Position numbers and translations under genes: made by a program. From NCBI GenBank assembly GCA_020847045.1, contig JADLCT010000052.1, forward strand, positions 29,784 to 93,783: 64,000 bases of DNA, given 5' to 3'. The DNA comes from Bryobacterales bacterium. GTDB lineage: Bacteria; Acidobacteriota; Terriglobia; Bryobacterales; Bryobacteraceae. How positions within the stretch are numbered: position 1 is the first letter of the stretch; every line of letters starts with the position of its first letter. The notes beneath the pieces are model-generated. The model searched no databases and was not told the DNA's origin. It was given only the letters and a program-made list of their open reading frames with translations. Below are positions 26,783 to 35,200 of the stretch, piece by piece.

Positions 26783-28054
26783 ATGAACACCGTCAACTCC
26801 GAGCGGCTTCTCGAACGCGCGCGCAAGTCCATTCCGGGCGGCGTGAACTCGCCCGTCCGCGCCTTCCGCGGCGTGGGGGGCTCGCCGCGTTTCATCGAAC
26901 GGGGCGAGGGCTCGCGTATCTTCGACGCCGACGGCAACTCCTACATCGACTATGTCTGTTCGTGGGGTCCGCTGCTGTTGGGCCACCGTCCGAAGGCGGT
27001 CATCGACGCGCTGGCCGCGGTGCTCGCCACGGGCACCAGCTTTGGCGCGCCGACCGAGCGCGAGATCGATCTGGCCGAACTGATCCGCGAGTTGATGCCC
27101 TCCATGGAAATGGTGCGGCTGGTGAACTCGGGCACTGAAGCCACGATGAGCGCCTTGCGCCTGGCGCGCGGCTTCACCGGCCGTGACTTGTGCGTGAAGT
27201 TCGAAGGCTGCTATCACGGCCATGTGGATTCGCTGCTGGTGAAGGCCGGCTCGGGCGTGGCCACGCTGGGTCTGCCCGACGCGGCCGGCGTGCCGCAAGC
27301 CTTCGCCGCCACCACCATCGCGCTGCCGTTCAACTCCATCGCCGCCGTGGAAGCCACCTTCGCCGCGCATGGTGGCCGCATTGCCAGCGCCATCGTGGAA
27401 CCTGTGGCCGGCAACATGGGGTGCGTGCCTCCCGTGCCGGGGTTCCTGGAGGCTCTGCGCAGCTTGTGCACGAAGCACGGCGCACTGCTGATTTTCGACG
27501 AGGTGATGACCGGCTTCCGTGTGGCGCGCGGCGGCGCTCAGGCGCTGTTCGGCATCACGCCCGACCTCACCACCATCGGCAAGGTGATTGGCGGCGGTCT
27601 ACCTATGGCCGCCTACGGCGGGCGCCGTGACATCATGGAGAAAATTGCGCCCGTGGGGCCCGTCTATCAGGCGGGTACGCTGAGCGGGAACCCGTTGGCC
27701 GTGGCCGCCGGAATCGCCATGCTCAGCCACCTGCGCGAACATCCCGAGGTGTATGACGTGCTGGAATCGCGCGCCGCGCAACTGTGCGCACGGCCGTTGG
27801 AGGGCATTACGGTGAACCGCACCGGCGCCATGTTCACCTTCTTCTTTACGGATCAGCCCGTGACGGACTATGAGAGCGCCAAGCGCAGCGACACGCAACG
27901 CTTCGCGCGCTTCTTCCATCACATGCTGGAGGGTGGCGTCTATCTCGCGCCTTCGCAGTTCGAGGCCGGCTTCGTTTCCACGGCCCACAGCGAGGCCGAC
28001 ATCAGGCAAACGGTGGATCTGGCGGCGGAGTTCTTCGCGCGCGAACGGCGGTAA
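26783..28054 (+). CDS. hemL: glutamate-1-semialdehyde 2,1-aminomutase
   Basis: PLP enzyme converting glutamate-1-semialdehyde to 5-aminolevulinate in the C5 pathway of haem synthesis. The 423-residue protein shows the N-terminal [18 protein letters not shown], the [11 protein letters not shown] motif with PLP-contacting D239, and the Schiff-base lysine K267 in [18 protein letters not shown]. The ATG at 26783 is chosen over the upstream opening because it matches the family N-terminus. Its last 53 bases overlap, tail to tail, the end of the opposite-strand gene. Confidence 0.95.
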   Translation: MNTVNSERLLERARKSIPGGVNSPVRAFRGVGGSPRFIERGEGSRIFDADGNSYIDYVCSWGPLLLGHRPKAVIDALAAVLATGTSFGAPTEREIDLAELIRELMPSMEMVRLVNSGTEATMSALRLARGFTGRDLCVKFEGCYHGHVDSLLVKAGSGVATLGLPDAAGVPQAFAATTIALPFNSIAAVEATFAAHGGRIASAIVEPVAGNMGCVPPVPGFLEALRSLCTKHGALLIFDEVMTGFRVARGGAQALFGITPDLTTIGKVIGGGLPMAAYGGRRDIMEKIAPVGPVYQAGTLSGNPLAVAAGIAMLSHLREHPEVYDVLESRAAQLCARPLEGITVNRTGAMFTFFFTDQPVTDYESAKRSDTQRFARFFHHMLEGGVYLAPSQFEAGFVSTAHSEADIRQTVDLAAEFFARERR

Positions 28055-28541
28055 GCAGCGGCCAGCCGCAAGCGGCGCACACCAGCAGAAGGCCGCCCAG
28101 GCTCCAGAACACCACGCGGTGGCGGTCCGCTTCCGGCAGTTCGCGCGGCGTGAAGCTGAGGCGGTTGTCGAAAACCACGTCCACTTTCACCTTCACCACC
28201 GCCGGCCCGCGTCCCTCCAGGCGGTTGTCGAACAGCACCTGGTAGTGCCCCGGCCGCGTCACGGCGTAGCGGAAATGGCCACGGGGGGAGAAGGGCGACG
28301 AGGCCAGTACGCGATGGCTACGGCCCTGGCTGAAGCGCTCCACGTCGGCGCTTGTCATCAACACCACGCGCACGGCGGAACGCCCGCGCTTGGATTCATG
28401 GGAAACCTCGATGGTGGCCGGCCGCTGGTTCAGGTCGAGACGGATGGCGCGCCACTGCGAGCGCGGAATGCTCACCTCGCCTTCAAACAGCGTGGCGCGT
28501 TCCAGCGGCGCGGTGGCCAGCAGGAGTAAAAGCGGAATCAT
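28002..28541 (-). CDS. hypothetical secreted single-pass membrane protein
   Basis: A 179-residue protein of unknown function. It begins with a short signal peptide ([16 protein letters not shown]), continues as a beta-rich domain (about residues 20-135, for example [21 protein letters not shown], reminiscent of GOLD/emp24-like beta folds) and ends with one hydrophobic helix ([21 protein letters not shown]) and an Arg-rich tail, suggesting a periplasmic domain with a C-terminal anchor. The frame extends upstream to 28616, but the ATG at 28541 gives a proper leader. It is divergent from the MauE-thioredoxin gene and overlaps the hemL 3' end by 53 bases. Confidence 0.65.
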   Translation of the reverse strand: MIPLLLLLATAPLERATLFEGEVSIPRSQWRAIRLDLNQRPATIEVSHESKRGRSAVRVVLMTSADVERFSQGRSHRVLASSPFSPRGHFRYAVTRPGHYQVLFDNRLEGRGPAVVKVKVDVVFDNRLSFTPRELPEADRHRVVFWSLGGLLLVCAACGWPLLTAVRARRTPPPDPPFA

Positions 28542-28582
28542 CGCAGCCGGATCGGGGCCCACGCCACGGGCCTCCTCCGCAC

Positions 28583-28588
28583 TACAAT
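28583..28588 (+). promoter_or_regulatory. TACAAT -10 hexamer, leaderless start of MauE-like gene
   Basis: TACAAT overlaps a possible in-frame ATG at 28587, so that codon cannot be on the message if this is the promoter; the ATG at 28596, 7 bases further on, then becomes the start. Confidence 0.35.
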
Positions 28589-28595
28589 GAAATTC

Positions 28596-29519
28596 ATGGA
28601 TGACAGTATTGCACATCCAGGCTTGGGCGCTTCTCCCGTTGTCCTGCCTGCCTGGAAGTCCTGGCTGTCGGCGCTGTGCGCCTTACTGCTAGCTCTCCTT
28701 TTTATTTCCTCGGGCGTGTGGAAGATCACCGATCCGCTCGGCTGGGCAGCGCGCATCGTCCAGATGCAGTTGCCCGCGCAGTTCAGCGTGGCGCTGGCGC
28801 TTGGCGTGGGCGCCGCGGAAACCTTCGCCGCCGCTCTGCTCTTCGTTCCGCGTTTCCGGCGCTGGGGCGCCCTGCTGGCGGCCCTGCTGCTGATCGTGTT
28901 CATGGTCTACGTCGCGGCCTACTATAACGTCCTGCGCGGCGAGGACTGCTCCTGCTTTCCGTGGCTGAAGCGCAGCGTCGGCCCGGGCTTTTTCATCGGC
29001 GACGGCGTCATGCTGCTCGGCTCCTACTTCGCCTGGCGCTGGGCCTCGCCCGCTCACAGCCTGAAGGCCGCCGTGATTACGCTGGGAGCGATTCTCGTGT
29101 TCACCGGCGCCAGCTACGGCTTCGCCGTCTTCCAACAGTCCGGGCTGGCCGCGCCCGCCTCGGTGACGGTGGATGGCAAACCGTATTCTCTGGGGCAGGG
29201 GCGTATCTTCGTCTACTTCTTCGACCCCGAGTGCATGCACTGCTTCGAAGCGGCGCAACGCATGCAGGGCTACCGCTGGAAGGACGCCAAGGTGCTGGTT
29301 GTGCCCACGCGCCTGCCGGAGTTCGCCACGCAGTTTCTGAACGACACAGGGCTGAAGGCGCCCTATACGAATGACGCCGCGCCCCTGCGCGCCGTCTTCC
29401 GGTTCAACGATCCGCCCTACGCCGTGGCCCTGGAACATGGCCGCCAAAAGGCCGCCTTTGTCGCCTTCGACGATCACTCGCCCGCCGGAGACCTGCGCAA
29501 ATTGGGCTGGATCGAGTAG
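28596..29519 (+). CDS. MauE/DoxX-type membrane domain fused to a thioredoxin-like domain
   Basis: A 307-residue inner-membrane protein. The first half has four hydrophobic helices with the MauE/DoxX-like pattern FISSGVWKITDP and a Cys pair in GEDCSCFPW; the second half contains FFDPECMHCFEAAQR, a CxxC thioredoxin-like site. This combination suggests moving reducing equivalents across the membrane to a periplasmic disulfide, analogous to MauE/MauD or vitamin-K-epoxide-reductase-type fusions. The ATG at 28596 is preferred to 28587 because a TACAAT hexamer overlaps the earlier codon. It is followed by a convergent metal-binding protein gene. Confidence 0.75.
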   Translation: MDDSIAHPGLGASPVVLPAWKSWLSALCALLLALLFISSGVWKITDPLGWAARIVQMQLPAQFSVALALGVGAAETFAAALLFVPRFRRWGALLAALLLIVFMVYVAAYYNVLRGEDCSCFPWLKRSVGPGFFIGDGVMLLGSYFAWRWASPAHSLKAAVITLGAILVFTGASYGFAVFQQSGLAAPASVTVDGKPYSLGQGRIFVYFFDPECMHCFEAAQRMQGYRWKDAKVLVVPTRLPEFATQFLNDTGLKAPYTNDAAPLRAVFRFNDPPYAVALEHGRQKAAFVAFDDHSPAGDLRKLGWIE

Positions 29520-29525
29520 TGCCCG

Positions 29526-30428
29526 CTACGCCAGTTCCCGCACAGCGATATTGAAAGCCGAGGTGTTCACCACACCCAACCGCTGAAATTGCACCCAGAC
29601 GCGGTAGCCGCGGGGGCGCGGAAAAATCACGTTGAACTGTACCTGGGGCCGCCGCGGCTCGTCCGGATAGGCGTACAAAGGGTGGTCGTGAATCACATCC
29701 ACCAGATCATCGCTGGCGGCCAGCATGTGGCCCCAGGCGGCCAGATATTGTTCCAGGCCGGCAGCGGGGCGCAGCCGGAAGAACAGCTTCGTTTCGAAGC
29801 CTGCGACGGGCAGCGGCGGTTGCAGAGTGAGCTCCACTTCCAGGTTCGCCGCCTGTTGTACGAAGGGCGTGGCGGGCAGCCGGGCGGCGTCCAGAGCGGA
29901 GGCGTCCGCATCCACTGTGATCAGTGTCCGCGCCAAAAACTGCGGCGCGCCGCCGGACGGGTAGCAGTCGGCCACGGCCCGGTAGGCGCCGGGGCGGGGC
30001 AGTGTGGTCCGGAAGTGAAAACGGCCATTCGGGCGCGGTGACGGGTGCTCGTGGGCAAAGTAGCCGAGATCGCCCGTCACAAGGAACAAATGGAAGAGCT
30101 TCTCGTGGACCACTTCGAAGCGGCGCACGGGTTTACCCGTGCCCGGATCGAGGATCCCAAAGTCGAAACGGGTTTCCACGCCCGCGCGCAGCGGCCGCGG
30201 CGCATACCGGATGTCGAAGCCATAGGCGGCCGGTTCCGGTAGACGCGCGGTCAGTTTCATGCCGCAGCGCGGGCACCGCCCCGGTCCACTCTGCTTCACA
30301 TCCCTGTCCATGGGACAGGTGAACTCGACGGGCCCGGCGGCGGAGGTGGCCGTGGGAGCGCCCGCCGGGCTTTGCGCCCGCAGCACTCCGGCGGCCAGGG
30401 CGGCCAGACATTGACGCCGCCCGGTCAT
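29526..30428 (-). CDS. exported protein with heavy-metal-binding (CPMxxxxCxxCGM) domain
   Basis: A 300-residue protein with a twin-arginine-type leader (MTGRRQCLAALAAGVLRAQ). Residues about 38-60 contain FTCPMDRDVKQSGPGRCPRCGM, shown here split in two at the zinc-ribbon-like metal site: Cys-Pro-Met first, then Cys-x-x-Cys-Gly-Met, the pattern found in copper/silver efflux proteins. The rest is beta-rich with many His residues (FAHEHPSP, VIHDHPLYAYPDEP), suggesting a copper-handling role. The start at 30428 lies 2 bases after the SDR stop, so the two genes are coupled. Function beyond metal binding is not known. Confidence 0.75.
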   Translation of the reverse strand: MTGRRQCLAALAAGVLRAQSPAGAPTATSAAGPVEFTCPMDRDVKQSGPGRCPRCGMKLTARLPEPAAYGFDIRYAPRPLRAGVETRFDFGILDPGTGKPVRRFEVVHEKLFHLFLVTGDLGYFAHEHPSPRPNGRFHFRTTLPRPGAYRAVADCYPSGGAPQFLARTLITVDADASALDAARLPATPFVQQAANLEVELTLQPPLPVAGFETKLFFRLRPAAGLEQYLAAWGHMLAASDDLVDVIHDHPLYAYPDEPRRPQVQFNVIFPRPRGYRVWVQFQRLGVVNTSAFNIAVRELA

Positions 30429-30430
30429 CG

Positions 30431-31216
30431 TTACTTGCCGGGTTCGAAGGGCCAGATTCCCGTGGTGGTGAAGCCGCCATCCACGGCAATGCACTGTCCG
30501 GTGACGTAGTCCGAGCCGCGCGAACTGAGGAATACGGCCAGCGGCGCGATGTCCTCGGGCGTGCCCAGCCGCGGATTGGCCTGGCCCGAGCGCAGCCAGT
30601 CCCGCATGAACTGCGGCTTCCACATTTCCCGGTTCAGGTCGGTTTCAATGAAGCCGGGAGCGATGCAGTTCACCTGGATGTTGTACTTGCCCCACTCGGC
30701 GGCCAGCACGCGCGTCAACCCCCACAGGCCGCTCTTGGTGATGGCGTAAGGCGAGAGAAACGGGAAGGCGATCAGCGAGGTGAGCGAGCCGATCATGACG
30801 ATTTTGCCGCCCGCGCCCCGTTCCACCATGCGCTGGCCCAGCACCTGCGTAAGGCGCACAATCCCGTGCAGGTTCGTCTGCAGAATCAGGTTGTACTCTT
30901 CCGGCGTGTACTCCTCGAAGCGCTTGCGGATGTTGGTGCCGGCCACGTTGATCAGGATGTCGGGCGTGGGCATGTCCTTGCAGGCCTCATCCACTTTGCC
31001 GTTGGCGGATACGTCGAGCACGCGAGCCTCGGCTGAGTGTCCGCCGGCGAGAAGCGCGTCCACCTCCTGCTTCAACTTGCCGGCCGAGCGCGCGGCCAGA
31101 ATCGTGTGCGCGCCCGCGGAGGCAATCTCCTTGGCGATCGCCAGACCGATTCCGCGGCTGGCGCCGGCGATAAGGGCGGTCTTCCCTTCCAGAGAGAACG
31201 GGCTTGTGTTGGACAT
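30431..31216 (-). CDS. short-chain dehydrogenase/reductase (SDR)
   Basis: A 261-residue classical SDR, NAD(P)-dependent. The cofactor motif GASRGIG is at residues 18-24, NVAGT at 90-94, and the active-site serine, tyrosine and lysine at S144, Y157 and K161 (SPYAITKSG). The C-terminus VTGQCIAVDGGFTTTG is typical. Its closest-looking relatives act on sugar acids such as 2-keto-3-deoxygluconate (KduD-like), but the substrate is uncertain. The ATG at 31216 (MSNTSPFSLEGKTALI) fits the family start; the upstream open frame overlaps the divergent gene and is ignored. Confidence 0.88.
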   Translation of the reverse strand: MSNTSPFSLEGKTALIAGASRGIGLAIAKEIASAGAHTILAARSAGKLKQEVDALLAGGHSAEARVLDVSANGKVDEACKDMPTPDILINVAGTNIRKRFEEYTPEEYNLILQTNLHGIVRLTQVLGQRMVERGAGGKIVMIGSLTSLIAFPFLSPYAITKSGLWGLTRVLAAEWGKYNIQVNCIAPGFIETDLNREMWKPQFMRDWLRSGQANPRLGTPEDIAPLAVFLSSRGSDYVTGQCIAVDGGFTTTGIWPFEPGK

Positions 31217-31313
31217 GAAACCGCTAGTGTACATCGGGCCAGGCGCTTGCCGTCGCAAAGCAACGGGCTTCCTCACGAACGCTCCAGGCGCTCTGCTACG
31301 ATGGCCATGGTCC

Positions 31314-32375
31314 ATGCGGAACTTCAGCATCGCGGTGATTCCCGGCGACGGCATCGGCCAGGAGGTGATCCCTCCGGCGCTGGATGTGTTGCGCGCGGCC
31401 GGGGCGCGCTTCGATCTCCATTTTGACTTCGCGCCTTTCGACTGGGGCGCCGAGTACTACTTCCAACACGGGGCCATGATGCCGCCGAACGCGCTGGAGC
31501 AGCTCGCCGCGCACGACGCCATCCTGCTGGGAGCGGTGGGCCACGTCGACGTGCCGGATAACATTACGCTGAATGGCCTGCTGCTGCCCATCCGCCGCGG
31601 CTTCGACCAGTATGCGAACGTGCGTCCGGCGGTGCTGTGGGAGGGCGTGGATTCGCCACTGCGGGACCAGACCGCGGGCGCGATCGACATGGTGGTGGTG
31701 CGCGAGAACACCGAGGGCGAGTACGCGCAGATCGGCGGTTTCTTGTATCATCACCAGCCCGAAGAGGTGGCCGTGCAGACCTCGGTGTTTACCCGCCGCG
31801 GCTGCGAGCGCGTCATCCGTCATGCCTTTGAACTGGCGCGCAAACGCAATGGAAAAAAACGCGTCGCCTCGATCACGAAATCCAACGCGCAGGGCTACAG
31901 CATGGTGCTCTGGGACCGCGCCTTCCAGCAGGTGGCCTCCGAGTATCCCGATATCGCCACCGAGTCGCTCCTGGTGGACGCCGCGGCGATGAACTTTGTG
32001 CGCCGTCCACAGACGTTCGACGTGGTGGTGGCATCAAACCTGTTCGGTGACATCTTGAGCGATCTGTCGGCGATGGTCACCGGAAGCATCGGGCTGGCGG
32101 CGAGCGCCAACCTGGACCCGTCGCGCCGCTTCCCTTCGATGTTCGAGCCCGTGCACGGCACGGCGCCCGACATCGTTGGCAAGGGCATCGCCAACCCGAT
32201 GGCGGCAATCTTTTCGGCATCGATGATGCTCGATCATCTGGGCGCCACGGCAGCCGCCGCGGCCGTGCTGGACGCCGTCGGCAAGGTGCTCGGCGGCCGG
32301 CGTGAGCGCACGCCGGATCTGGGCGGCCTGGCCACAACGGCCAGCGTCACGCAGGCGGTTCTCGCCGCGCTGTAA
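31314..32375 (+). CDS. tartrate/D-malate dehydrogenase-type beta-decarboxylating dehydrogenase
   Basis: A 353-residue member of the isocitrate/isopropylmalate dehydrogenase family. The start IAVIPGDGIGQEVIPPALDV, the segment HDAILLGAVGHVDVPDNITL, LLPIRRGFDQYANVRP and VVVRENTEGEYAQIGG match the tartrate/D-malate dehydrogenase branch (TtuC/DmlA) more than LeuB. Family metal ligands appear as GDILSDLSAM. It oxidises and decarboxylates a 2-hydroxyacid with NAD. A TACGAT hexamer is present about 11 bases before the ATG. No leu genes are adjacent, supporting the non-leucine assignment. The exact substrate is inferred. Confidence 0.85.
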   Translation: MRNFSIAVIPGDGIGQEVIPPALDVLRAAGARFDLHFDFAPFDWGAEYYFQHGAMMPPNALEQLAAHDAILLGAVGHVDVPDNITLNGLLLPIRRGFDQYANVRPAVLWEGVDSPLRDQTAGAIDMVVVRENTEGEYAQIGGFLYHHQPEEVAVQTSVFTRRGCERVIRHAFELARKRNGKKRVASITKSNAQGYSMVLWDRAFQQVASEYPDIATESLLVDAAAMNFVRRPQTFDVVVASNLFGDILSDLSAMVTGSIGLAASANLDPSRRFPSMFEPVHGTAPDIVGKGIANPMAAIFSASMMLDHLGATAAAAAVLDAVGKVLGGRRERTPDLGGLATTASVTQAVLAAL

Positions 32376-32489
32376 GCGGCCGCTCCCGTGCACGGCGCCC
32401 CATGCGCCCATTGTTCACATTTTCCTCAAGCGCCCCCGGTCCGCGCCGATGAGAGCACAGAAGAAGTACTCATCGACGAGGGAGGCCAC

Positions 32490-32861
32490 ATGGCGGTAGA
32501 CATTTTGATCGTGGACGATTCAGCGGCCATTCGGAAAATCCTGCAGCGGGTTCTGTTGCAGGCCGAGGTGCCCTTGGGCAAGGTGCACGAGGCGGGCGAC
32601 GGGGTGGAGGCGCTGGCGAAGCTGAGCGAGGAGAAGGTCGGCCTGATTCTGTCCGATATCAACATGCCGAACATGGATGGCTTGGAGTTGCTGGGCAAGC
32701 TCAAGTCCACGGACACGTTGAAGGATGTGCCGGTGGTGATGATCACCACCGAGGGCGGGCAGGCCAAGGTGCTGGAGGCGGTGAACCTCGGCGCGGCGGG
32801 CTATGTGCGCAAGCCGTTCACGGCCGAGCAGATCAAAGAAAAGCTGGTGGGCATTATCTAA
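32490..32861 (+). CDS. CheY-like single-domain response regulator
   Basis: A 123-residue receiver domain without output domain. Phospho-acceptor D56 lies in LILSDINMPNMDG, with acidic pocket D9/D10 (VDDSAAIRK), T86 in MITTEGG and K108 in YVRKPF. The ATG at 32490 has GGGAGG 5-6 bases upstream. It is followed by a cheX-like phosphatase gene 82 bases downstream, so the pair could form a small signalling module; no histidine kinase is in the window. Such CheY proteins often act in motility or twitching control. Confidence 0.92.
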   Translation: MAVDILIVDDSAAIRKILQRVLLQAEVPLGKVHEAGDGVEALAKLSEEKVGLILSDINMPNMDGLELLGKLKSTDTLKDVPVVMITTEGGQAKVLEAVNLGAAGYVRKPFTAEQIKEKLVGII

Positions 32862-32943
32862 CTCCGGACGTGCGCCGGAGGCGCGCGTGGCGCGCCCGCG
32901 TCCGGCCGCCATGTCACGGCGATTGGCAGAAGGGACATATGGA

Positions 32944-33477
32944 ATGAGATTCTCGATTGCACAAGACGACCTGGTGGAGCGCATCACGCTGGCCACCAAG
33001 GAGGTCTTCAGCATGATGTTGGGGGGCGAGGCTGTGCCGGGCCCGCCGCGCACCGAGGATGGCGGCGTGGGGCCGACCGAGGGCGTGGTGGCGCTGGTGG
33101 GTCTTACCGGCCCGCTGGTGGGCACGGGCAGCGTTTGCTGCTCGCCCGAGTTGGCCTGCCGCCTGGCGGGACAAATGTTGATGACCGAGTATCACGCGGT
33201 GGACAACGATGTTCTTGATGCCGTGGGCGAGGTGGCCAACATGATTATCGGCAACCTGAAGACGACCATCGAAGATCAGTTCGGAGCCATGTGGCTGAGC
33301 GTGCCCACCGTGGTGTATGGCCGCAACTTCACCACGCGCAGCATGGGCCGCCACAACTGGACCGTGGTTCCTTTCACCTGCGACGGCATGGAGATGCAGG
33401 TGCAAATGTTCCTTACCGAGGCCAACGACCTGACCAAGCTCATGCGCCCCGGGCTCACCGTGCTCCAGAAGGGCTGA
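32944..33477 (+). CDS. CheX/CheC-family chemotaxis phosphatase-like protein
   Basis: A 177-residue protein of the CheC/CheX/FliY phosphatase family. The signature helix DAVGEVANMIIGNLKT contains E96 and N99, the ExxN pair that removes phosphate from CheY. The second copy found in CheC appears absent, so CheX is the better match. The ATG at 32944 has AGAAGGG about 9 bases upstream. It follows the cheY gene, whose product is the obvious substrate. A hairpin at 33497-33516 downstream may end transcription. Confidence 0.85.
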   Translation: MRFSIAQDDLVERITLATKEVFSMMLGGEAVPGPPRTEDGGVGPTEGVVALVGLTGPLVGTGSVCCSPELACRLAGQMLMTEYHAVDNDVLDAVGEVANMIIGNLKTTIEDQFGAMWLSVPTVVYGRNFTTRSMGRHNWTVVPFTCDGMEMQVQMFLTEANDLTKLMRPGLTVLQKG

Positions 33478-33496
33478 GACCGAAGGTTTTACCGTG

Positions 33497-33516
33497 GCGG
33501 GAGCCCGTGCTCCCGC
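33497..33516 (+). terminator. hairpin downstream of cheX
   Basis: GCGGGAGC and GCTCCCGC form a perfect 8-bp stem around a 4-base loop, 19 bases after the cheX stop. There is no T-run directly after it, so it is at best a weak intrinsic terminator or message-stabilising structure. Confidence 0.4.
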
Positions 33517-33589
33517 ACCTCTGCCGGTTTGGGTAAATATTCTTCCATCTGGAGCGACACCTGACACGGATTTGAAGCGTCTTCATAAA

Positions 33590-33616
33590 CGAGAACCGTT
33601 CTCGCCGCAGTAGAAT
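33590..33616 (+). promoter_or_regulatory. palindrome plus -10 hexamer before the membrane-fusion gene
   Basis: CGAGAAC-C-GTTCTCG is a perfect 7-bp inverted repeat at 33590-33604. TAGAAT at 33611-33616 could be the -10 box, putting the palindrome in the -10/-35 spacer where a repressor would block transcription. The spacing differs from LexA boxes. Confidence 0.4.
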
Positions 33617-33640
33617 TCCAGGCGTGTCCGTCGTGCGCTC

Positions 33641-34984
33641 ATGTCCCAAACCGTACTCCTTCCCCCGCCTGCTCATCCTTCACAGCCTCCCCCGGCGCTC
33701 CCCGAACCACCCTCTCCCGCACCGCGTTTCCGTTGGCTCGTTTGGGTCATCCTCCTTTCCGTCGTGATTTCGACTATTCTTCTCCTGGCCACTCGCACGC
33801 ATGCTCCCGCGGCCAAATCTGCACCTGTAGTCAGAAGCGCGGCGGTGGTGAAGGGCACGCTTACGCGCACGCTGCGCATCCCCGGCATGACCATGGCCCG
33901 TTCCACGGCAATGCTCGTCGCGCCGAGGTTATATGGACGGCGCTCACGCAACTCCTCGGGCAACGATTTCCGGCTGACCCTGCGAACTTTGGCCGCTCCT
34001 GGCTCACAGGTCAAGCAAGGCGAGGTGGTGGCCGAGTTTGACCGGCAGTTCATCGAGACGCGACTGGACGATCTCGCGGCTGATGTGCGCAGCCGCGAAC
34101 TGACGCTGGCGAAGGTGCGTGCCGGGCTGACCGAGCGGCGCAAGGCGTATGAGCAACGGATTCTGGCCGCCGAAGGCGTGGTGGAGAAGTCGCGGCTGGA
34201 CCTGCGCACCATCCCCGTGCGCAGCGCCATCGTGGCCGAGCGTTACCGGTTGAATCTGGAAGAGGCGCGGGCCCAGTTGGAGCAGTTGCGGAAGGAGGTT
34301 CGCTTCTTCAACATTTCGGAGGCGGCCGAGATGAAGAGGCAGGAACTGGAACTGGAACAGGAGCGCCTGGATCTGCGCCGTGGCGAGCGCGGCAGCGAGC
34401 GCATGATGGTCCGTTCGCCGATTGACGGCGTCTTCGTTCCGCAGCGGATCCGCCGTGGCGGCGAGTACATGGACATCAAGGCGGGCGACGATCTGCCCTC
34501 GGGGACGGTGATTGGTGAGGTTCATGACACATCGAGGCTGAACGTGGAGGCGTATGTGAACCAGGCGGACGCCCACCTGCTGCGGAGCGGCATGGAGGCC
34601 GTGCTCACCGTGGAGGCGATGCCGGACGTGCGGTTGCCGGCCCGCATCACGAGGATTGGGTCGATCGCCAAGGGCGGCGGATCCAGGCGCGAGTTTGTCA
34701 GTACGATTCCGGTGCGGCTCAGTGTGGAGGGCAGCCGCGAGGTTATGCCCAACTTCACCGTGGCGGCCGATGTCGCGCTCGCCTCCAGCCCGGACAGCCT
34801 GCTGGCGCCTCGCGAGGCCGTGCACCGCGATGGCTCTGGCGCGTTCGTCTACCTGCGCGCCGGTGGAAGCTGGCAGCGCCGGCCGGTGATGCTCGGAGCG
34901 CACAACCACGTTCAGGTGGCGGTTACCGGCGGGCTCACCCTCGGCGACGTGGTGGCGCTGGAACGGCCTATTCCGGCCCGCTAG
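33641..34984 (+). CDS. HlyD-type membrane-fusion (periplasmic adaptor) protein
   Basis: A 447-residue adaptor with a Pro-rich cytoplasmic N-terminus, one membrane helix (LVWVILLSVVISTILLLA, about residues 31-49), a split biotinyl-lipoyl-like domain (GSQVKQGEVVAEFD and MVRSPIDGVFVP), a long helical hairpin (about 150-245, rich in Glu/Arg) and C-terminal beta domains. Such proteins connect inner-membrane exporters to the outer membrane. No transporter or outer-membrane channel gene is next to it. Upstream lies a palindrome that may be an operator. Confidence 0.82.
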   Translation: MSQTVLLPPPAHPSQPPPALPEPPSPAPRFRWLVWVILLSVVISTILLLATRTHAPAAKSAPVVRSAAVVKGTLTRTLRIPGMTMARSTAMLVAPRLYGRRSRNSSGNDFRLTLRTLAAPGSQVKQGEVVAEFDRQFIETRLDDLAADVRSRELTLAKVRAGLTERRKAYEQRILAAEGVVEKSRLDLRTIPVRSAIVAERYRLNLEEARAQLEQLRKEVRFFNISEAAEMKRQELELEQERLDLRRGERGSERMMVRSPIDGVFVPQRIRRGGEYMDIKAGDDLPSGTVIGEVHDTSRLNVEAYVNQADAHLLRSGMEAVLTVEAMPDVRLPARITRIGSIAKGGGSRREFVSTIPVRLSVEGSREVMPNFTVAADVALASSPDSLLAPREAVHRDGSGAFVYLRAGGSWQRRPVMLGAHNHVQVAVTGGLTLGDVVALERPIPAR

Positions 34985-35037
34985 TGGCATCTTCCAGCCC
35001 CCTCACGAATATTTAAGAACCCTGCCTGTGCGCCCTA

Positions 35038-35066
35038 TTGCGCGCTGACGGCATTTCCGGTACACT
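35038..35066 (+). promoter_or_regulatory. promoter of the DAHP synthase leader
   Basis: TTGCGC (35038-35043) and TACACT (35061-35066) are separated by 17 bases, the best-spaced -35/-10 pair in this region. Transcription would begin close to 35073-35076, at or just before the leader-peptide ATG at 35076. Confidence 0.5.
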
Positions 35067-35075
35067 TTCAGTTTC

Positions 35076-35117
35076 ATGCTGCCGCACGTCTCGTTCGCGT
35101 ATCGATTTTGGTGCTAA
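35076..35117 (+). CDS. aromatic leader peptide of the DAHP synthase attenuator
   Basis: A 13-codon ORF encoding MLPHVSFAYRFWC. Four of 13 residues are aromatic, and Phe (TTC, TTT), Tyr (TAT) and Trp (TGG) codons all fall between 35094 and 35111. It sits directly after a promoter and before a terminator hairpin upstream of the aromatic-pathway entry enzyme. In attenuation of the trp/phe type, a ribosome stalling at these codons when charged aromatic tRNA is scarce prevents the terminator. The start appears leaderless, as no ribosome site is visible. The ORF is too short to be proven by codon use alone. Confidence 0.65.
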   Translation: MLPHVSFAYRFWC

Positions 35118-35130
35118 ACCAAGCGCGACG

Positions 35131-35200
35131 GGGTGGTGCGGGCAGACACAAGAGTAGTCAACAACCCAACCCACTCGGTATGAGTGGGTTTTTTGTTTGA
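35131..35200 (+). promoter_or_regulatory. attenuator with competing RNA pairings
   Basis: GTGCGG (35136-35141) can pair with CCGCAC inside the leader ORF (35082-35087). GGGTGG (35131-35136) can instead pair with CCACTC (35171-35176, one G-U), which would disrupt the terminator stem formed by 35168-35176 with 35182-35190. The geometry matches segments 1:2, 2:3 and 3:4 of classical attenuators. Pairings were found by eye. Confidence 0.5.
35168..35194 (+). terminator. intrinsic terminator upstream of DAHP synthase
   Basis: AACCCACTC and GAGTGGGTT form a 9-bp stem around GGTAT, followed by a run of six T (35189-35194). It is placed between the leader peptide and the structural gene, so it would be regulatory rather than end-of-gene. 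Confidence 0.8.

Noticed and set aside
33590..33604. LexA/SOS box
   Set aside because: The half-sites GAAC and GTTC are separated by one base, whereas LexA boxes of this type have four; the downstream gene is not a DNA-repair gene.
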